Positions 36,012-45,112 of a stretch of DNA of 64,000 nt are shown piece by piece. Within the stretch, counting starts at the first letter, position 1. The number at the start of each line of letters is the position of its first letter. The DNA lies in the NCBI GenBank assembly GCA_903927025.1, contig CAIYLG010000038.1, positions 26,326-90,325 on the forward strand. The letters run 5' to 3'. The notes under the pieces are model-generated. The model was not told the DNA's origin. It saw nothing but the letters and a program-made list of their open reading frames with translations, and did not search any database. Origin of the DNA: an uncultured Armatimonadota bacterium (GTDB lineage: Bacteria > Armatimonadota > Fimbriimonadia > Fimbriimonadales > Fimbriimonadaceae). The position numbers and the translations under genes are program-made.

Positions 36012-38489
36012 ATGTTGGAATTTAAGAAATCATGGATGTGTGCTTCGCTGGTCCTCCCAGCTGCCGCGTTCGGTCAGTTCCTCAACGGAACCGGTGTCGA
36101 CTCTGCGAGTTCGACCCGACCGTGGGTGGACTTCAAGCTGAACGCCAAGACTAGGATCAAGCTGGACTTTCGCGACGCCTCCGTTGACAACATCTTGTCA
36201 ATGTACGAGAAGGCATCCGGAATCACGATTGTCAAGGATCCGACCCTGACTGGCAAGATGACTGTAACAAGCGCAAAGCCGGTGCCACTGAACGACGCCT
36301 TTCTGATCCTCAAGGCAAACCTTGACCTGAAGGGATTCGATATCTCCAAAGACGGCAGCTTCCTTGTGATCAAAAATCGCAACGGAGGCAACGGTGGAGG
36401 CGGGGCACCTCGGGGTGGGTTTGACTTTTCGATGATGGGCGGTGGAGATGATGCTGCAACCCGTATCGGAGTCAAGGTCTACACCTGCCAGTACGCCAAT
36501 GCGGCACAGCTCGCAAAGGTCGTCAACGATGTTTATGCAGGTCAGGGCCTCAACGGTGGCAACCCATTCGGCAACATGGGCGGACGCCCCGGCGGTGGAG
36601 GAAATCCATTTGGCGGAGGTCAGGCGGGAGGTCGGTTCGGCAATCAGGGTGGCAACCCCTTTGCTCAGAACGGCCGTGGAATGATGGGGATGTTCGGCGG
36701 TGGCCAGACGACCAGTACCGTTAAGGCGTCATCTGACGACTACACGAACTCAGTCATCGTCAGTGCCAATGATCGAGACCAGCAACAGGTCGGTAGCCTC
36801 GTGAAGCAGCTCGACAAGAACGCAGACGAGCCGATGACGCCGCATGTGTTCCATCTGAAATTCGCCTCCTGTAACGACGTGCAGCCGGTTCTCCTCAACG
36901 TTCTCCAAACAAACGCACCCAAAGGAAAAGCTGGCTCGGGTCCACAGTCCCTTCAATCTACTTTTCAGAATGCGATTCGAATTGGGACCGGACAGGCAGC
37001 TTCTGGCCCGGTAGTGTCGGACGTTCGCACGAACTCTGTTGTCGTCACCACGACCCCAGCCAACTTGGCCATCGCCAGCAAGCTTGTCGACCAGCTCGAC
37101 CAGCCGGTTGACTTCCAGAGCACCACATTCGTCTATCCACTCCAGAACGGCCGGCCTGACATTATCGCCAACCTGTTTCTCCAAGCTTTTGGACCGAGAT
37201 CTGGCGTGAATGCCTCGGCGTCAAATCGAAACACGTTCTCTGGCGCGAACCCAACCAGCAACGGAACAACCGGCGCCAACGGAACAACTGCCGCCAAAGC
37301 ACCCGGAGCCAACATTGGCAACGGCGAAGACCAGTTCGCACAGAATTCGCTGCCCATCGCACTGCAAGACCCCAACGCCTCTAGCGGAGATCTCTTGACG
37401 TCAGTTGGCGTGCAGGGGTTTGGCTTCGGCGGTGGAGGCGGCGGTGGTCGTGGTCCTGGCGGTGGAGGAGGAGGCGGATCCTCAGCATCCCAGAACTCCA
37501 CAAGCGTCACCCAGACTCGAAACAGCCAAGGTCAGATTACAAACCTGAGAGACCTAACCGGCCAGATCACAGTTATCCCAGACATGGACAACGGTAGCTT
37601 AATCGTGGTCACAACGCCCGACAATCGAGAATTGGTCAAGTCGATCCTCGAGCAGCTGGATGTGGTCGCTCAGCAGGTCATGATCCAGACCGTCATCGTT
37701 GAGGCGTCGCTTACCAAGGCGAATCAGCTTGGCCTTGAGTGGAAATACGCATCCACTCACAAGGGAGTCACTTCGACGACTGGAGACACCTTCGGCCTTC
37801 AGAATGCCAACCCAGCACTCCAAGGCTTCAGTTACTCAATGACTGGCGGTGACCTGACGGCATTCTTCAACATGCTGCAGACCGACACGAAGTTCCAGAT
37901 CCTCTCCACCCCGAGAATCTTCACTTCCAACAACACTACGGCAACGATCAACATCAGCCAGCAAATTCCGTACATCGTCAGCACGATTCAAAATACGAAC
38001 GGCACGACGAGCTTCAACTATGCCTTCCAGGATGTTGGAATCGTCCTGACCGTCACTCCACGAATCACTAGCAACGGCTACGTGAACATGGATGTGACCC
38101 AAACCGCCAATGACCTTCAGGGATACACCAACTTCAATGCGCCTATCGTCAATCAGCGCGAAGCCAACACCACGGTTTCAGTGAAGGATGGCGAGACAAT
38201 CGTTCTTGGCGGCATGATCCAAAACCAGGTCACGGCCACGACGAACAAAATCCCTCTCCTCGGAGACATTCCAGTGCTTGGCAAACTGTTCCAGTCGACG
38301 AATAACACGAAGACGAAGACAGAACTTCTGGTCTTCCTGACCCCAACCGTCGTTCGCGACGTCGCTGAGGCAAAGAAAATGTATCAGAAGACACAGAAAG
38401 AGATGACTCCTGGCACCAAGGAAAACCTCAACACAATTCAATCGAATCAGAGCAGCGGTGCTGTTCAAAAGAAGACTGGAGGAAATTAA
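36012..38489 (+). CDS. gspD: Outer-membrane secretin GspD
   Basis: The 825-residue protein has a short signal peptide (cleavage after AAAFG-like sequence), N0 (KLDFRDASVDNILSMYEKASG), N1-N3 domains, and the secretin core with VMIQTVIVEASLTKANQLGLEW, VGIVLTVTPRIT, GETIVLGGMI and the VPLLGDIPVLGKLF signature. Two unusual Gly/Asn-rich stretches interrupt the periplasmic region (about 120-240 and 400-500). It forms the export channel. A Spy/LTXXQ-like gene begins 4 nt after its stop. Confidence 0.93.
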   Translation: MLEFKKSWMCASLVLPAAAFGQFLNGTGVDSASSTRPWVDFKLNAKTRIKLDFRDASVDNILSMYEKASGITIVKDPTLTGKMTVTSAKPVPLNDAFLILKANLDLKGFDISKDGSFLVIKNRNGGNGGGGAPRGGFDFSMMGGGDDAATRIGVKVYTCQYANAAQLAKVVNDVYAGQGLNGGNPFGNMGGRPGGGGNPFGGGQAGGRFGNQGGNPFAQNGRGMMGMFGGGQTTSTVKASSDDYTNSVIVSANDRDQQQVGSLVKQLDKNADEPMTPHVFHLKFASCNDVQPVLLNVLQTNAPKGKAGSGPQSLQSTFQNAIRIGTGQAASGPVVSDVRTNSVVVTTTPANLAIASKLVDQLDQPVDFQSTTFVYPLQNGRPDIIANLFLQAFGPRSGVNASASNRNTFSGANPTSNGTTGANGTTAAKAPGANIGNGEDQFAQNSLPIALQDPNASSGDLLTSVGVQGFGFGGGGGGGRGPGGGGGGGSSASQNSTSVTQTRNSQGQITNLRDLTGQITVIPDMDNGSLIVVTTPDNRELVKSILEQLDVVAQQVMIQTVIVEASLTKANQLGLEWKYASTHKGVTSTTGDTFGLQNANPALQGFSYSMTGGDLTAFFNMLQTDTKFQILSTPRIFTSNNTTATINISQQIPYIVSTIQNTNGTTSFNYAFQDVGIVLTVTPRITSNGYVNMDVTQTANDLQGYTNFNAPIVNQREANTTVSVKDGETIVLGGMIQNQVTATTNKIPLLGDIPVLGKLFQSTNNTKTKTELLVFLTPTVVRDVAEAKKMYQKTQKEMTPGTKENLNTIQSNQSSGAVQKKTGGN

Positions 38490-38493
38490 GACC

Positions 38494-39165
38494 ATGAAAC
38501 TCAGTAAAGTAGCCCTCATCGCAGCCGTAGCTGCTCTGGCATGTGCAGCATTCGCCCAAGGTGGCGGACAAGGACGACGTGGCGGCGGCGGCAACCCTTA
38601 CGCCCCGATGACTCTTGTGGGCCGAGAAGAAGTCCAGAAAGAGCTCAATATCACGGATGACCAGAAGACAAAACTCACCGAGCTCCGAACGTCGATCCGC
38701 ACAAAGATGACCGAAGCCCGCCAGGCCGCCGGTCAAGACAGAACCGCTCAGGCAGAAGCTTCAAAGAAAATCACCGAAGAGGGTCAGAAGGCGCTTTCTG
38801 AGATCCTCACCGCAGAGCAGACGAAGCGACTGAGAGAACTCCAAATTCAGTGGACGGGTACCTCAATCGTTCTCACCGATAAGGAAGTGCAGGCTTCCCT
38901 CTCCATCACAGACGAACAAAAAGAAAAGCTTGCCGATCTGCAGAAGCGACAGCAGACAGCCAACGCTGAACTCCGAACCAAGGTTCAGAGCCAGGAAATT
39001 GATCAGGCAGCTGCAAACGAAGCACGAAAGAAGAACGCAACGATCCTTGAGGAAGAGATCGGAAAGGTTCTCACCGACGCTCAGAAGACCAAGCTCACCG
39101 ACCTTGGCGGAAAGCCATTGGCGAAGCCAGCGGCACCAGTCGGCCGTGGTGGCGGCGGGAACTAA
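38494..39165 (+). CDS. Secreted Spy/LTXXQ-like protein, copy 1
   Basis: The start is ATG 38494 after a GGAGG site, giving 223 residues with a signal peptide ending in AAFA. The mature protein is almost all helix and holds two similar modules, each with a xxxVQxxLxITDxQKxKLxxL start and an LTxxQ end. Gly-rich termini flank them. The pattern recalls Spy/CpxP-type periplasmic chaperones. It lies 4 nt after gspD and before a terminator, so it is the last gene of the secretion operon. Confidence 0.8.
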   Translation: MKLSKVALIAAVAALACAAFAQGGGQGRRGGGGNPYAPMTLVGREEVQKELNITDDQKTKLTELRTSIRTKMTEARQAAGQDRTAQAEASKKITEEGQKALSEILTAEQTKRLRELQIQWTGTSIVLTDKEVQASLSITDEQKEKLADLQKRQQTANAELRTKVQSQEIDQAAANEARKKNATILEEEIGKVLTDAQKTKLTDLGGKPLAKPAAPVGRGGGGN

Positions 39166-39186
39166 TTCCGAGCAGTGAGTATTAAA

Positions 39187-39216
39187 GCGCCGAAGGAAAG
39201 ACCCTTCGGCGCTTTC
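39187..39216 (+). terminator. Terminator closing the gsp operon
   Basis: A 10-bp perfect stem GCGCCGAAGG (39187-39196) with CCTTCGGCGC (39203-39212) and a 6-nt loop, preceded by AAA and followed by TTTCT. It lies 21 nt after the stop of the first LTXXQ-like gene. Confidence 0.9.
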
Positions 39217-39281
39217 TAGCATCTAACGATATGTATCGACCGAGTGGCAAAATCCACTCAATGAAGATTGGAGTCCGTCAA

Positions 39282-39962
39282 ATGAAACTAGCAAAACTAA
39301 TCACAGTTGCCACCATCGCCATCGTTGCGTGTTCGGCTTTCGCCCAGGGGGGCCAGCGCCGTGGCTTCGGAATGAACAACGGTGACCCGATCACCCTTCT
39401 CGGCCGTGAGGATGTTCAAAAGGACCTCGCCCTCTCCGATGATACTAAGGCAAAGGTAGTCGATCTCAAAGAGAAATCGGACGCCAAGCGACAGGAGTCG
39501 ATGCAGGCCGCCCGAGATGCGGCAAACGGCGACTTTGCTGAAATGCGAAAGGCCATGGGTCCCATCATCGAAAAGCTCACCGCAGAGAACTGGAAAGCGG
39601 TTGCGGACGTTTTGAGCGCAGATCAACTTAAGAGACTCAAGGAAATTAAAGTTCAGATGGTCGGCCTATCCGGTCTCGTGAACGACAAGGATCTCCAAAA
39701 AGAAGTCGGAGTCACTGACGATCAGAAAGCAAAGCTGAAGGATCTTCAGGACAGACAGCAGAAGGCTCAGATGGAGCTCTTCCAAAAGGCTCAGAGCGGC
39801 GAGATTGACCGTTCAGAAATGCCAGCGATTCTGAAGAAGAACACCAAGATCATGGAGGACGAAGTCACCAAGATCCTTACTGATGCTCAGAAAACAAAGT
39901 TGACAGAGATGGGCGGCAAGCACTTTGAGCGCGTCGACCCAGCTCCGGGCGGCGGCTTCTAA
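39282..39962 (+). CDS. Secreted Spy/LTXXQ-like protein, copy 2
   Basis: A paralogue of the preceding gene, 226 residues from ATG 39282 (GGAG 8 nt upstream), with a signal peptide ending in SAFA and the same two-module helical layout. The end motif TKILTDAQKTKLTEMGGK is nearly identical between the copies. The upstream in-frame extension is not protein-like. A terminator lies on each side, so this copy has its own transcription unit. Confidence 0.8.
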   Translation: MKLAKLITVATIAIVACSAFAQGGQRRGFGMNNGDPITLLGREDVQKDLALSDDTKAKVVDLKEKSDAKRQESMQAARDAANGDFAEMRKAMGPIIEKLTAENWKAVADVLSADQLKRLKEIKVQMVGLSGLVNDKDLQKEVGVTDDQKAKLKDLQDRQQKAQMELFQKAQSGEIDRSEMPAILKKNTKIMEDEVTKILTDAQKTKLTEMGGKHFERVDPAPGGGF

Positions 39963-39992
39963 GGAAGTCTTCCACTCGATTCTGATTCCTGC

Positions 39993-40033
39993 CAAAGGCT
40001 TCCCAGTGTTCCTGGGGGGCCTTTGTTGCCTTT
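39993..40033 (+). terminator. Terminator after LTXXQ copy 2
   Basis: A long stem pairs CAAAGGC (39993-39999) with GCCTTTG (40019-40025). CCCAG/CTGGG forms the inner stem and TT/GG forms wobble pairs between them. The T-tract is interrupted (TTGCCTTT), so strength is moderate. Confidence 0.65.
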
Positions 40034-40036
40034 CAC

Positions 40037-40050
40037 GCGGGTATACCCGC
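40037..40050. promoter_or_regulatory. Perfect palindrome, candidate operator, upstream of GH20
   Basis: GCGGGTATACCCGC is a perfect 14-bp palindrome ending 8 nt before the preferred ATG of the hexosaminidase gene. Its centre GGTATAC recurs at the end of that gene, just before the sugar-binding protein. A dimeric repressor site is plausible, or a hairpin affecting the ribosome site. Confidence 0.4.
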
Positions 40051-40058
40051 ATAAGTTC

Positions 40059-41951
40059 ATGATTCTCTCAATTGCGGCATCCCTTGCGCTCCTCGGAGCG
40101 AGACCCCCCAAAAGGCCGATATTGCATCCGATGATGCTTGTCCCGACTCCCCAGCACGTTATCAGAGCGAAGGGTGGATTCAACCTCACTGCCGACACCA
40201 ACATCGTCTTCAACGACGCCGCCCCTGATGATCGGTTTGCCGCAGAACAGCTGATGGAAGAGATCTTGACGGATGTAGGGGTGCGAATAGAGCCGACTGC
40301 CGAGAAATCCAGACGTGCTATCAGCCTGGTGCGGACGGATACTGAGATTGCTCCGACTGAGTTCGGACAAGGGTATCGCCTGACCGTCACTCCCACCAAG
40401 GTGACCATCGCGGCTCATTCAAGCGAAGGGATTTTCTACGGTGTGCAGACACTCAAGCAGCTCATTCGGGCGAATCTGACAAAGAACTCCATTCCTGCCT
40501 GCACAATCACAGACTGGCCCACGCTGAAGTATCGCGGTTGGCAGGACGATATAAGTCGAGGTCCCATCCCCACCTATGGCTTCCTGATGAAGCAGGTGCG
40601 GATTCTCTCCGAGTTCAAAGTAAACATGCTCACTCTTTACACGGAGCATGTTTTCAAGCTAAAGAAGCACCCAACTATTGCCCCCAGTGATGGAATCACC
40701 GCAGAAGAAATTGCGGAGCTGAGCTCATACGCCAGGCAGTACCACGTTGAAGTGGTCGGTAACTTCCAGTCTTTTGGCCACTTCAGAAACATCCTGAAGC
40801 TGCCTGAATATTCAGATCTTGCGGAAACTCCTTCCGTCCTTAGCCCAGCGCTGGACGAAAGCTACAAATTCCTTGGCGATGTGTATTCAGAGGTAGCCCC
40901 TGCTTACACGAGCAAGCTCTTCAACATTAACTGCGATGAGGTGTCTGGACTTGGAAATGGGCCAAGCAAAGAACTCGTGCAGAAGATCGGAGTGGGTGGC
41001 GTGTATGCAAGACACATCAACCGGGTCACAAACCTTCTGCGAAAGTACGGGAAAACCCCAATGATGTGGGGTGACATCGCCCTGAACTATCCAGATATCG
41101 TTCCCCAACTTCCGAAGGACCTTATCGTTCTGCCATGGGCTTACGATGGACGAGCCAGCTTCGATAACCAGATTCAGCCATTCACAAAATTCGGGCTCCA
41201 GTTCATGGTGTGTCCGGGCGTTTCCTGCTGGAATGAGATTTGGCCAAATCTCGACAACGCAACCGTGAACATCTCAAATTTTGTTCGAGACGGAGCCAAA
41301 AATGGAGCCATCGGTTGCCTCAATACCGCCTGGGACGATGACGGTCTCAATTTCTTCAATGACAACTGGTTTGAATTTATCTGGGGTGCCGAGTGCTCGT
41401 GGAAGCCGATTATTCCCAGTAAGCGAATTGACCCAGACGTGCTCCGAATTGACCGCTTTCAGCAGTACTGCAAGGCATTTCCGGGGGTCTTTTACGGTCT
41501 GAAGGATGCGGGTTTCTCGGAAGCTATTATCAAGCTGTCCCAGCAGCGCACCAACGCTATTTCAGGCGGATTGAGAAACTCGGCGATTTGGCGGGACCCG
41601 GTCACCACCTTTGCAAAGCTTCCTGCTGGAACTCAAGTGCAGCCCTACATGAACGACATTCTCGCAATCTCGTTCACCCTCAGAGACGCAAAGGCGAAGG
41701 CGATTCACAACGCGCCAACCCTTGACTACGCGATCTATGCGACGCGGATCGCAAAGTACCTTGGAGACAGCATGGCCGCCGCCGCCGCCGCTCAGGCTGG
41801 CAATCGAACCCCCTTGAAAACTCTCTCTGGTGAGGTCATTGAGCTTCGAGATTGGTACTCAGACCTGTGGCAGAGGGAGAATCGACCTTGGTGGCTTGAG
41901 CGAAACATTGCCAAGTTTGATGACTTGGCAAGCAGGGTTCAAAAGCTTTAG
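40059..41951 (+). CDS. Secreted GH20 beta-N-acetylhexosaminidase
   Basis: From ATG 40059 the protein has about 630 residues; a TTG at 40023 would put the start in the terminator. A hydrophobic signal (ILSIAASLALLGA) is followed by a GH20b-type domain (VPTPQHVIRAKGGFNLT, GIFYGVQTLKQLI). Next is the catalytic TIM barrel with KYRGWQDDISRG and the Asp-Glu pair in FNINCDEVSG, the GH20 acid/base and its assisting Asp. It removes terminal GlcNAc or GalNAc from glycans. It leads the sugar-uptake gene set on the plus strand. Confidence 0.88.
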   Translation: MILSIAASLALLGARPPKRPILHPMMLVPTPQHVIRAKGGFNLTADTNIVFNDAAPDDRFAAEQLMEEILTDVGVRIEPTAEKSRRAISLVRTDTEIAPTEFGQGYRLTVTPTKVTIAAHSSEGIFYGVQTLKQLIRANLTKNSIPACTITDWPTLKYRGWQDDISRGPIPTYGFLMKQVRILSEFKVNMLTLYTEHVFKLKKHPTIAPSDGITAEEIAELSSYARQYHVEVVGNFQSFGHFRNILKLPEYSDLAETPSVLSPALDESYKFLGDVYSEVAPAYTSKLFNINCDEVSGLGNGPSKELVQKIGVGGVYARHINRVTNLLRKYGKTPMMWGDIALNYPDIVPQLPKDLIVLPWAYDGRASFDNQIQPFTKFGLQFMVCPGVSCWNEIWPNLDNATVNISNFVRDGAKNGAIGCLNTAWDDDGLNFFNDNWFEFIWGAECSWKPIIPSKRIDPDVLRIDRFQQYCKAFPGVFYGLKDAGFSEAIIKLSQQRTNAISGGLRNSAIWRDPVTTFAKLPAGTQVQPYMNDILAISFTLRDAKAKAIHNAPTLDYAIYATRIAKYLGDSMAAAAAAQAGNRTPLKTLSGEVIELRDWYSDLWQRENRPWWLERNIAKFDDLASRVQKL

Positions 41952-41999
41952 GTATACATCACACCACGCCGATAACTGCGGCATGATCGGACAACACCC

Positions 42000-43337
42000 A
42001 TGAAGACGAATCTTTTGGCTCTCGGCTTGGCTCTATTTGGAGCTGGTGCCATCCTAGGAGGCTGCTCAGGCGGCTCAGGCAATGCGACTCCTGCCGGCGG
42101 TGGCAATGGCAAGGACCTCGATGTGGTCTCCTTCCAAGGTGGCTTTGGAATTGACTTCTTCCAACAGGCTGCCAAGGAGTACGAGGCCAAACATGCAGGT
42201 ACCCACATCAAGGTTACAGGCGGACCACGAGTTTGGGAGCAGCTGCGACCTCGATTTGCGAGTGGAAATCCCCCTTCCCTCACCTGGCCAGGCTGGGGCA
42301 TGGACTACTGGGCGCTGATCTACGACAACCAAGTGTTCGCACTTAATGACGCTCTCAAGACTCCTGCCTACGACGGAAAGGGCACTTGGGGCGATACCTT
42401 TGACCCCTCCCTCCTCAAGTTGGGAGAATATCAGGGCAAGCAGTACGAACTTCCATACCACTACAACATCATGGGCTGGTGGTTCAACCCTGACGTTTTC
42501 GCTAAGCACGGCTGGGCAGTTCCCAAGACATTCAACGAACTGCTGGCGTTGGCACCAAAGATTAAGGCTGCCGGAATGGCACCGATTACCTATCAGGGCC
42601 AGTATCCGGACTACACCATCAAAGGATTCCTTTTCCCTTGGGTCATCAGCGTGGGCGGCATCAAAGCTGCGGACGACGCCCAGAGCCTTGTTCCAGGCGC
42701 TTGGAAGTCGGATGCGTTCCTACAGGCAGCCAAGATGATCAAGCAACTTCGAGACGCCGGATTCTTCGAGGATGGAGCCAGTGGCTTAAGCCATACCGAA
42801 TCTCAGACCGACTTCCTCCAAGGGAAAGCCGCCATGATCCCATGCGGCACCTGGCTGGAATCCGAGATGCGAAAGACGATGCCAGCGGGCGCGAAGATGC
42901 AGTTCATGATGCCTCCAGTCGCAGACGGTGGAAAGGGAGATCCTTCCGCCATCATGATTGGAATCGAGCCATGGATTATTCCAGCAGGGGGCTCAAATCA
43001 CGAGTTGGCAATCGACTTCTACAAGTACATGACATCGGTAGACAAGGCCAAACAGTTTGTTACCGAGTGCGGAACCCTTACCGCCATTAAGGGCAGCGAC
43101 CAGGTGAAGCTTCCACCGGTTCTTGAAGAGCCTGTGAAGTTCTATCGAGCTTCTAAGACGGTTTACTCCATCCAGTTCGACACTTGGTACTCGACCCTTG
43201 GAACAGAGTCCAAGAACGCAATGGCCGCACTCCTAAACGGAAGTGTAACGCCAGAAGAGTTCGTCAATCGACTCGAAGCAGCAGCAGAGAAGGTGAGACA
43301 GGATAAGTCGAAGCCAGCTCACACGATGACCCACTAA
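42000..43337 (+). CDS. Extracellular sugar-binding lipoprotein of an ABC importer
   Basis: The 445-residue family 1 solute-binding protein has a lipoprotein signal with lipobox LGGC at about residues 19-22, then a Gly/Ser linker. The body has VVSFQGGFGIDFFQQAAKEYEAKH and GKAAMIPCGTW, typical of carbohydrate binders. It lies 48 nt after the GH20 gene and 4 nt before the first permease, so N-acetylhexosamine-containing sugars are the likely ligand (inference). Confidence 0.92.
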   Translation: MKTNLLALGLALFGAGAILGGCSGGSGNATPAGGGNGKDLDVVSFQGGFGIDFFQQAAKEYEAKHAGTHIKVTGGPRVWEQLRPRFASGNPPSLTWPGWGMDYWALIYDNQVFALNDALKTPAYDGKGTWGDTFDPSLLKLGEYQGKQYELPYHYNIMGWWFNPDVFAKHGWAVPKTFNELLALAPKIKAAGMAPITYQGQYPDYTIKGFLFPWVISVGGIKAADDAQSLVPGAWKSDAFLQAAKMIKQLRDAGFFEDGASGLSHTESQTDFLQGKAAMIPCGTWLESEMRKTMPAGAKMQFMMPPVADGGKGDPSAIMIGIEPWIIPAGGSNHELAIDFYKYMTSVDKAKQFVTECGTLTAIKGSDQVKLPPVLEEPVKFYRASKTVYSIQFDTWYSTLGTESKNAMAALLNGSVTPEEFVNRLEAAAEKVRQDKSKPAHTMTH

Positions 43338-43341
43338 ATCC

Positions 43342-44244
43342 ATGAGGAATCGCGGCCGGACAGCCTTCATCATCACGTATCTGGCTCCGGCCGTTTTCCT
43401 CTATGCCCTATTTGTCATTTGGCCCGTCATCCAGGCAGTAGGGTTCTCGTTCTACAAGTGGTCTGGCCTTTCGTCAAACAAGACGTTCGTAGGCTTTGAC
43501 AACTTCAAGAGTCTTTTCCACGACAGTGTGTTCTGGCAGGCACTTCTCCATAACGCGGAGATTTTCATCATTGGCGGCTTTGCCATCCTGGTCATCGGGA
43601 TCGGAATTGCCCATGCGATGCAGGGGGAAGGCAGGTTTACCAAGGCCCTTCGAAGTGTCTACCTGTTTCCAAACATCATGTCGCTCGTCGTGGTGGCCCT
43701 CCTGTGGCAGTTCATCTACCACCCTCGAATAGGGATTATCTCTTCCCTCCTTGGCAAGCCAGCCCCGTCAAAGCCTGGTGCTCCGGTCGTAGAGCTGTCA
43801 ATCCTTGGGAATGGAGACAAAGCGCTCCCAGCAGTCATCATCACCTTCGTGTGGTTCGCCGTAGGCTTCTACATCATGCTGTTCTCGGCAGGAATCAGGC
43901 AGATTCCTCAAGAGGTTGCTGAAGCTTCGAAACTAGATGGTGCCGAGGGGTTCTTCCGATTTAGAAAGGTGACGCTACCCCTCCTTTGGTCGGTCGGGCG
44001 CATCGCGGTTATCTATATTGTCATCAACGCGCTCAACGTCTTTGCCCTTGTCTTCCTGATGACTCAGGGTGGACCAGACCGAAAGACAGAAGTGATGCTT
44101 ACCTATCTTTACGAGCAGGCGTTTGTGAACAGCGACTATGGCCTGGCCACCGCGCTGGCCATCGCCAACTTCGTGGTGGTCATGGGTGTAAGCGGAATCA
44201 TCATGCGACTCACGAGAAAGGATCCATCTGGAGTGCCGGCTTGA
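43342..44244 (+). CDS. ABC sugar importer permease, MalF/UgpA type
   Basis: The 300-residue permease has six hydrophobic helices. The cytoplasmic EAA loop (EVAEASKLDGAEGFFRFRKVTLPLL) contacts the ATPase. It ends in a 4-nt overlap with the second permease. No ATPase gene is adjacent. Confidence 0.92.
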   Translation: MRNRGRTAFIITYLAPAVFLYALFVIWPVIQAVGFSFYKWSGLSSNKTFVGFDNFKSLFHDSVFWQALLHNAEIFIIGGFAILVIGIGIAHAMQGEGRFTKALRSVYLFPNIMSLVVVALLWQFIYHPRIGIISSLLGKPAPSKPGAPVVELSILGNGDKALPAVIITFVWFAVGFYIMLFSAGIRQIPQEVAEASKLDGAEGFFRFRKVTLPLLWSVGRIAVIYIVINALNVFALVFLMTQGGPDRKTEVMLTYLYEQAFVNSDYGLATALAIANFVVVMGVSGIIMRLTRKDPSGVPA

Positions 44245-45095
44245 ACGCAATTTTTCGAGGTGCAAAGAGCGCGGCGACATGGGCGATTCTCATTGCCTTC
44301 ACCCTTATCGTCGTCGTCCCACTCATCTGGATGATCTTGAGCTCGCTGAAGTCTGGCTCAGAAATCTTCGAGTCTCCCTGGGGACTTCCGAAGGCGCTTC
44401 ATTTTGAGAACTTCACCCACGCCTGGAAGACGGCTGGCATTGCCCACTACTTCGTCAATAGCCTCATCGTCTCCATTGCGACGCTCATTGTCCTGATTCC
44501 GATCGGGGCCATGGCCGCCTACATATTTGCTCGTTATCCTTTTCCAGGATCGAATCTGCTGTTCGGATCTTTCTTGGGGGGAATGATGTTCCCCCAGTTT
44601 CTGACCATCGTTCCCCTGTTCTTCCTAATGAACAGCCTCAAATTGGGGTCCTACAGCCTTTACGACACCAAACTTGGCCTCACGATTATCTACGTGGCCT
44701 ATTCCCTTCCTTTCACCGTATTTGTCCTCAAAGGATTCTTTGAGACTCTTCCGAAGGATCTCGACGAAGCGGCAATGATTGATGGCGCCAGTCACTCCAA
44801 CGTGTTCTGGAAGGTCATGCTGCCCCTCGCAAAGCCGGGACTGATTGTTGTCGGCATCTTTAACGGTATCGGGCTGTGGAATGAATATTCTTTGGCGCTG
44901 GTGCTTGTTCCCAGCGAAGAGAATCGCACCTTGCCGCTTGGCATCGCGAACTTGGTGATGGTGGAGCACTACAACAGCGATTGGGGTGCACTGTTTGCCG
45001 CCCTCGTCATCGTGATGATTCCCGTTCTGATCGTCTACTGGATCTTCAGAGAGAAGATCCATGAAACGATGCTGGCAGGCGCAATCAAGGGCTAG
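44241..45095 (+). CDS. ABC sugar importer permease, MalG/UgpE type
   Basis: The start is TTG 44241, overlapping the previous stop (TTGA) with GGAG 8 nt upstream; the long in-frame extension upstream is a shadow of the first permease. The 284-residue protein has six helices and the EAA loop DLDEAAMIDGASHSNVFWKVMLPLAKPG (given as landmark). It ends in a 4-nt convergent overlap with the NAGLU gene. Confidence 0.92.
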   Translation: MNAIFRGAKSAATWAILIAFTLIVVVPLIWMILSSLKSGSEIFESPWGLPKALHFENFTHAWKTAGIAHYFVNSLIVSIATLIVLIPIGAMAAYIFARYPFPGSNLLFGSFLGGMMFPQFLTIVPLFFLMNSLKLGSYSLYDTKLGLTIIYVAYSLPFTVFVLKGFFETLPKDLDEAAMIDGASHSNVFWKVMLPLAKPGLIVVGIFNGIGLWNEYSLALVLVPSEENRTLPLGIANLVMVEHYNSDWGALFAALVIVMIPVLIVYWIFREKIHETMLAGAIKG

Positions 45096-45112
45096 AGCTT
45101 CTGCTTAGCCCT
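45088..45112. terminator. Hairpin over convergent stop codons
   Basis: AGGGCTA (45088-45094) pairs with TAGCCCT (45106-45112), with AGC/GCT inside. It spans the stop codons of the importer permease and the NAGLU gene. There is no T-tract, so termination is uncertain. Confidence 0.35.

Noticed and set aside
40037..40050. Assignment of the palindrome to a GntR/HutC (DasR-like) operator
   Set aside because: The GTNTANAC pattern of that subfamily is not met, since the core is GTATAC; only a generic operator call is kept.
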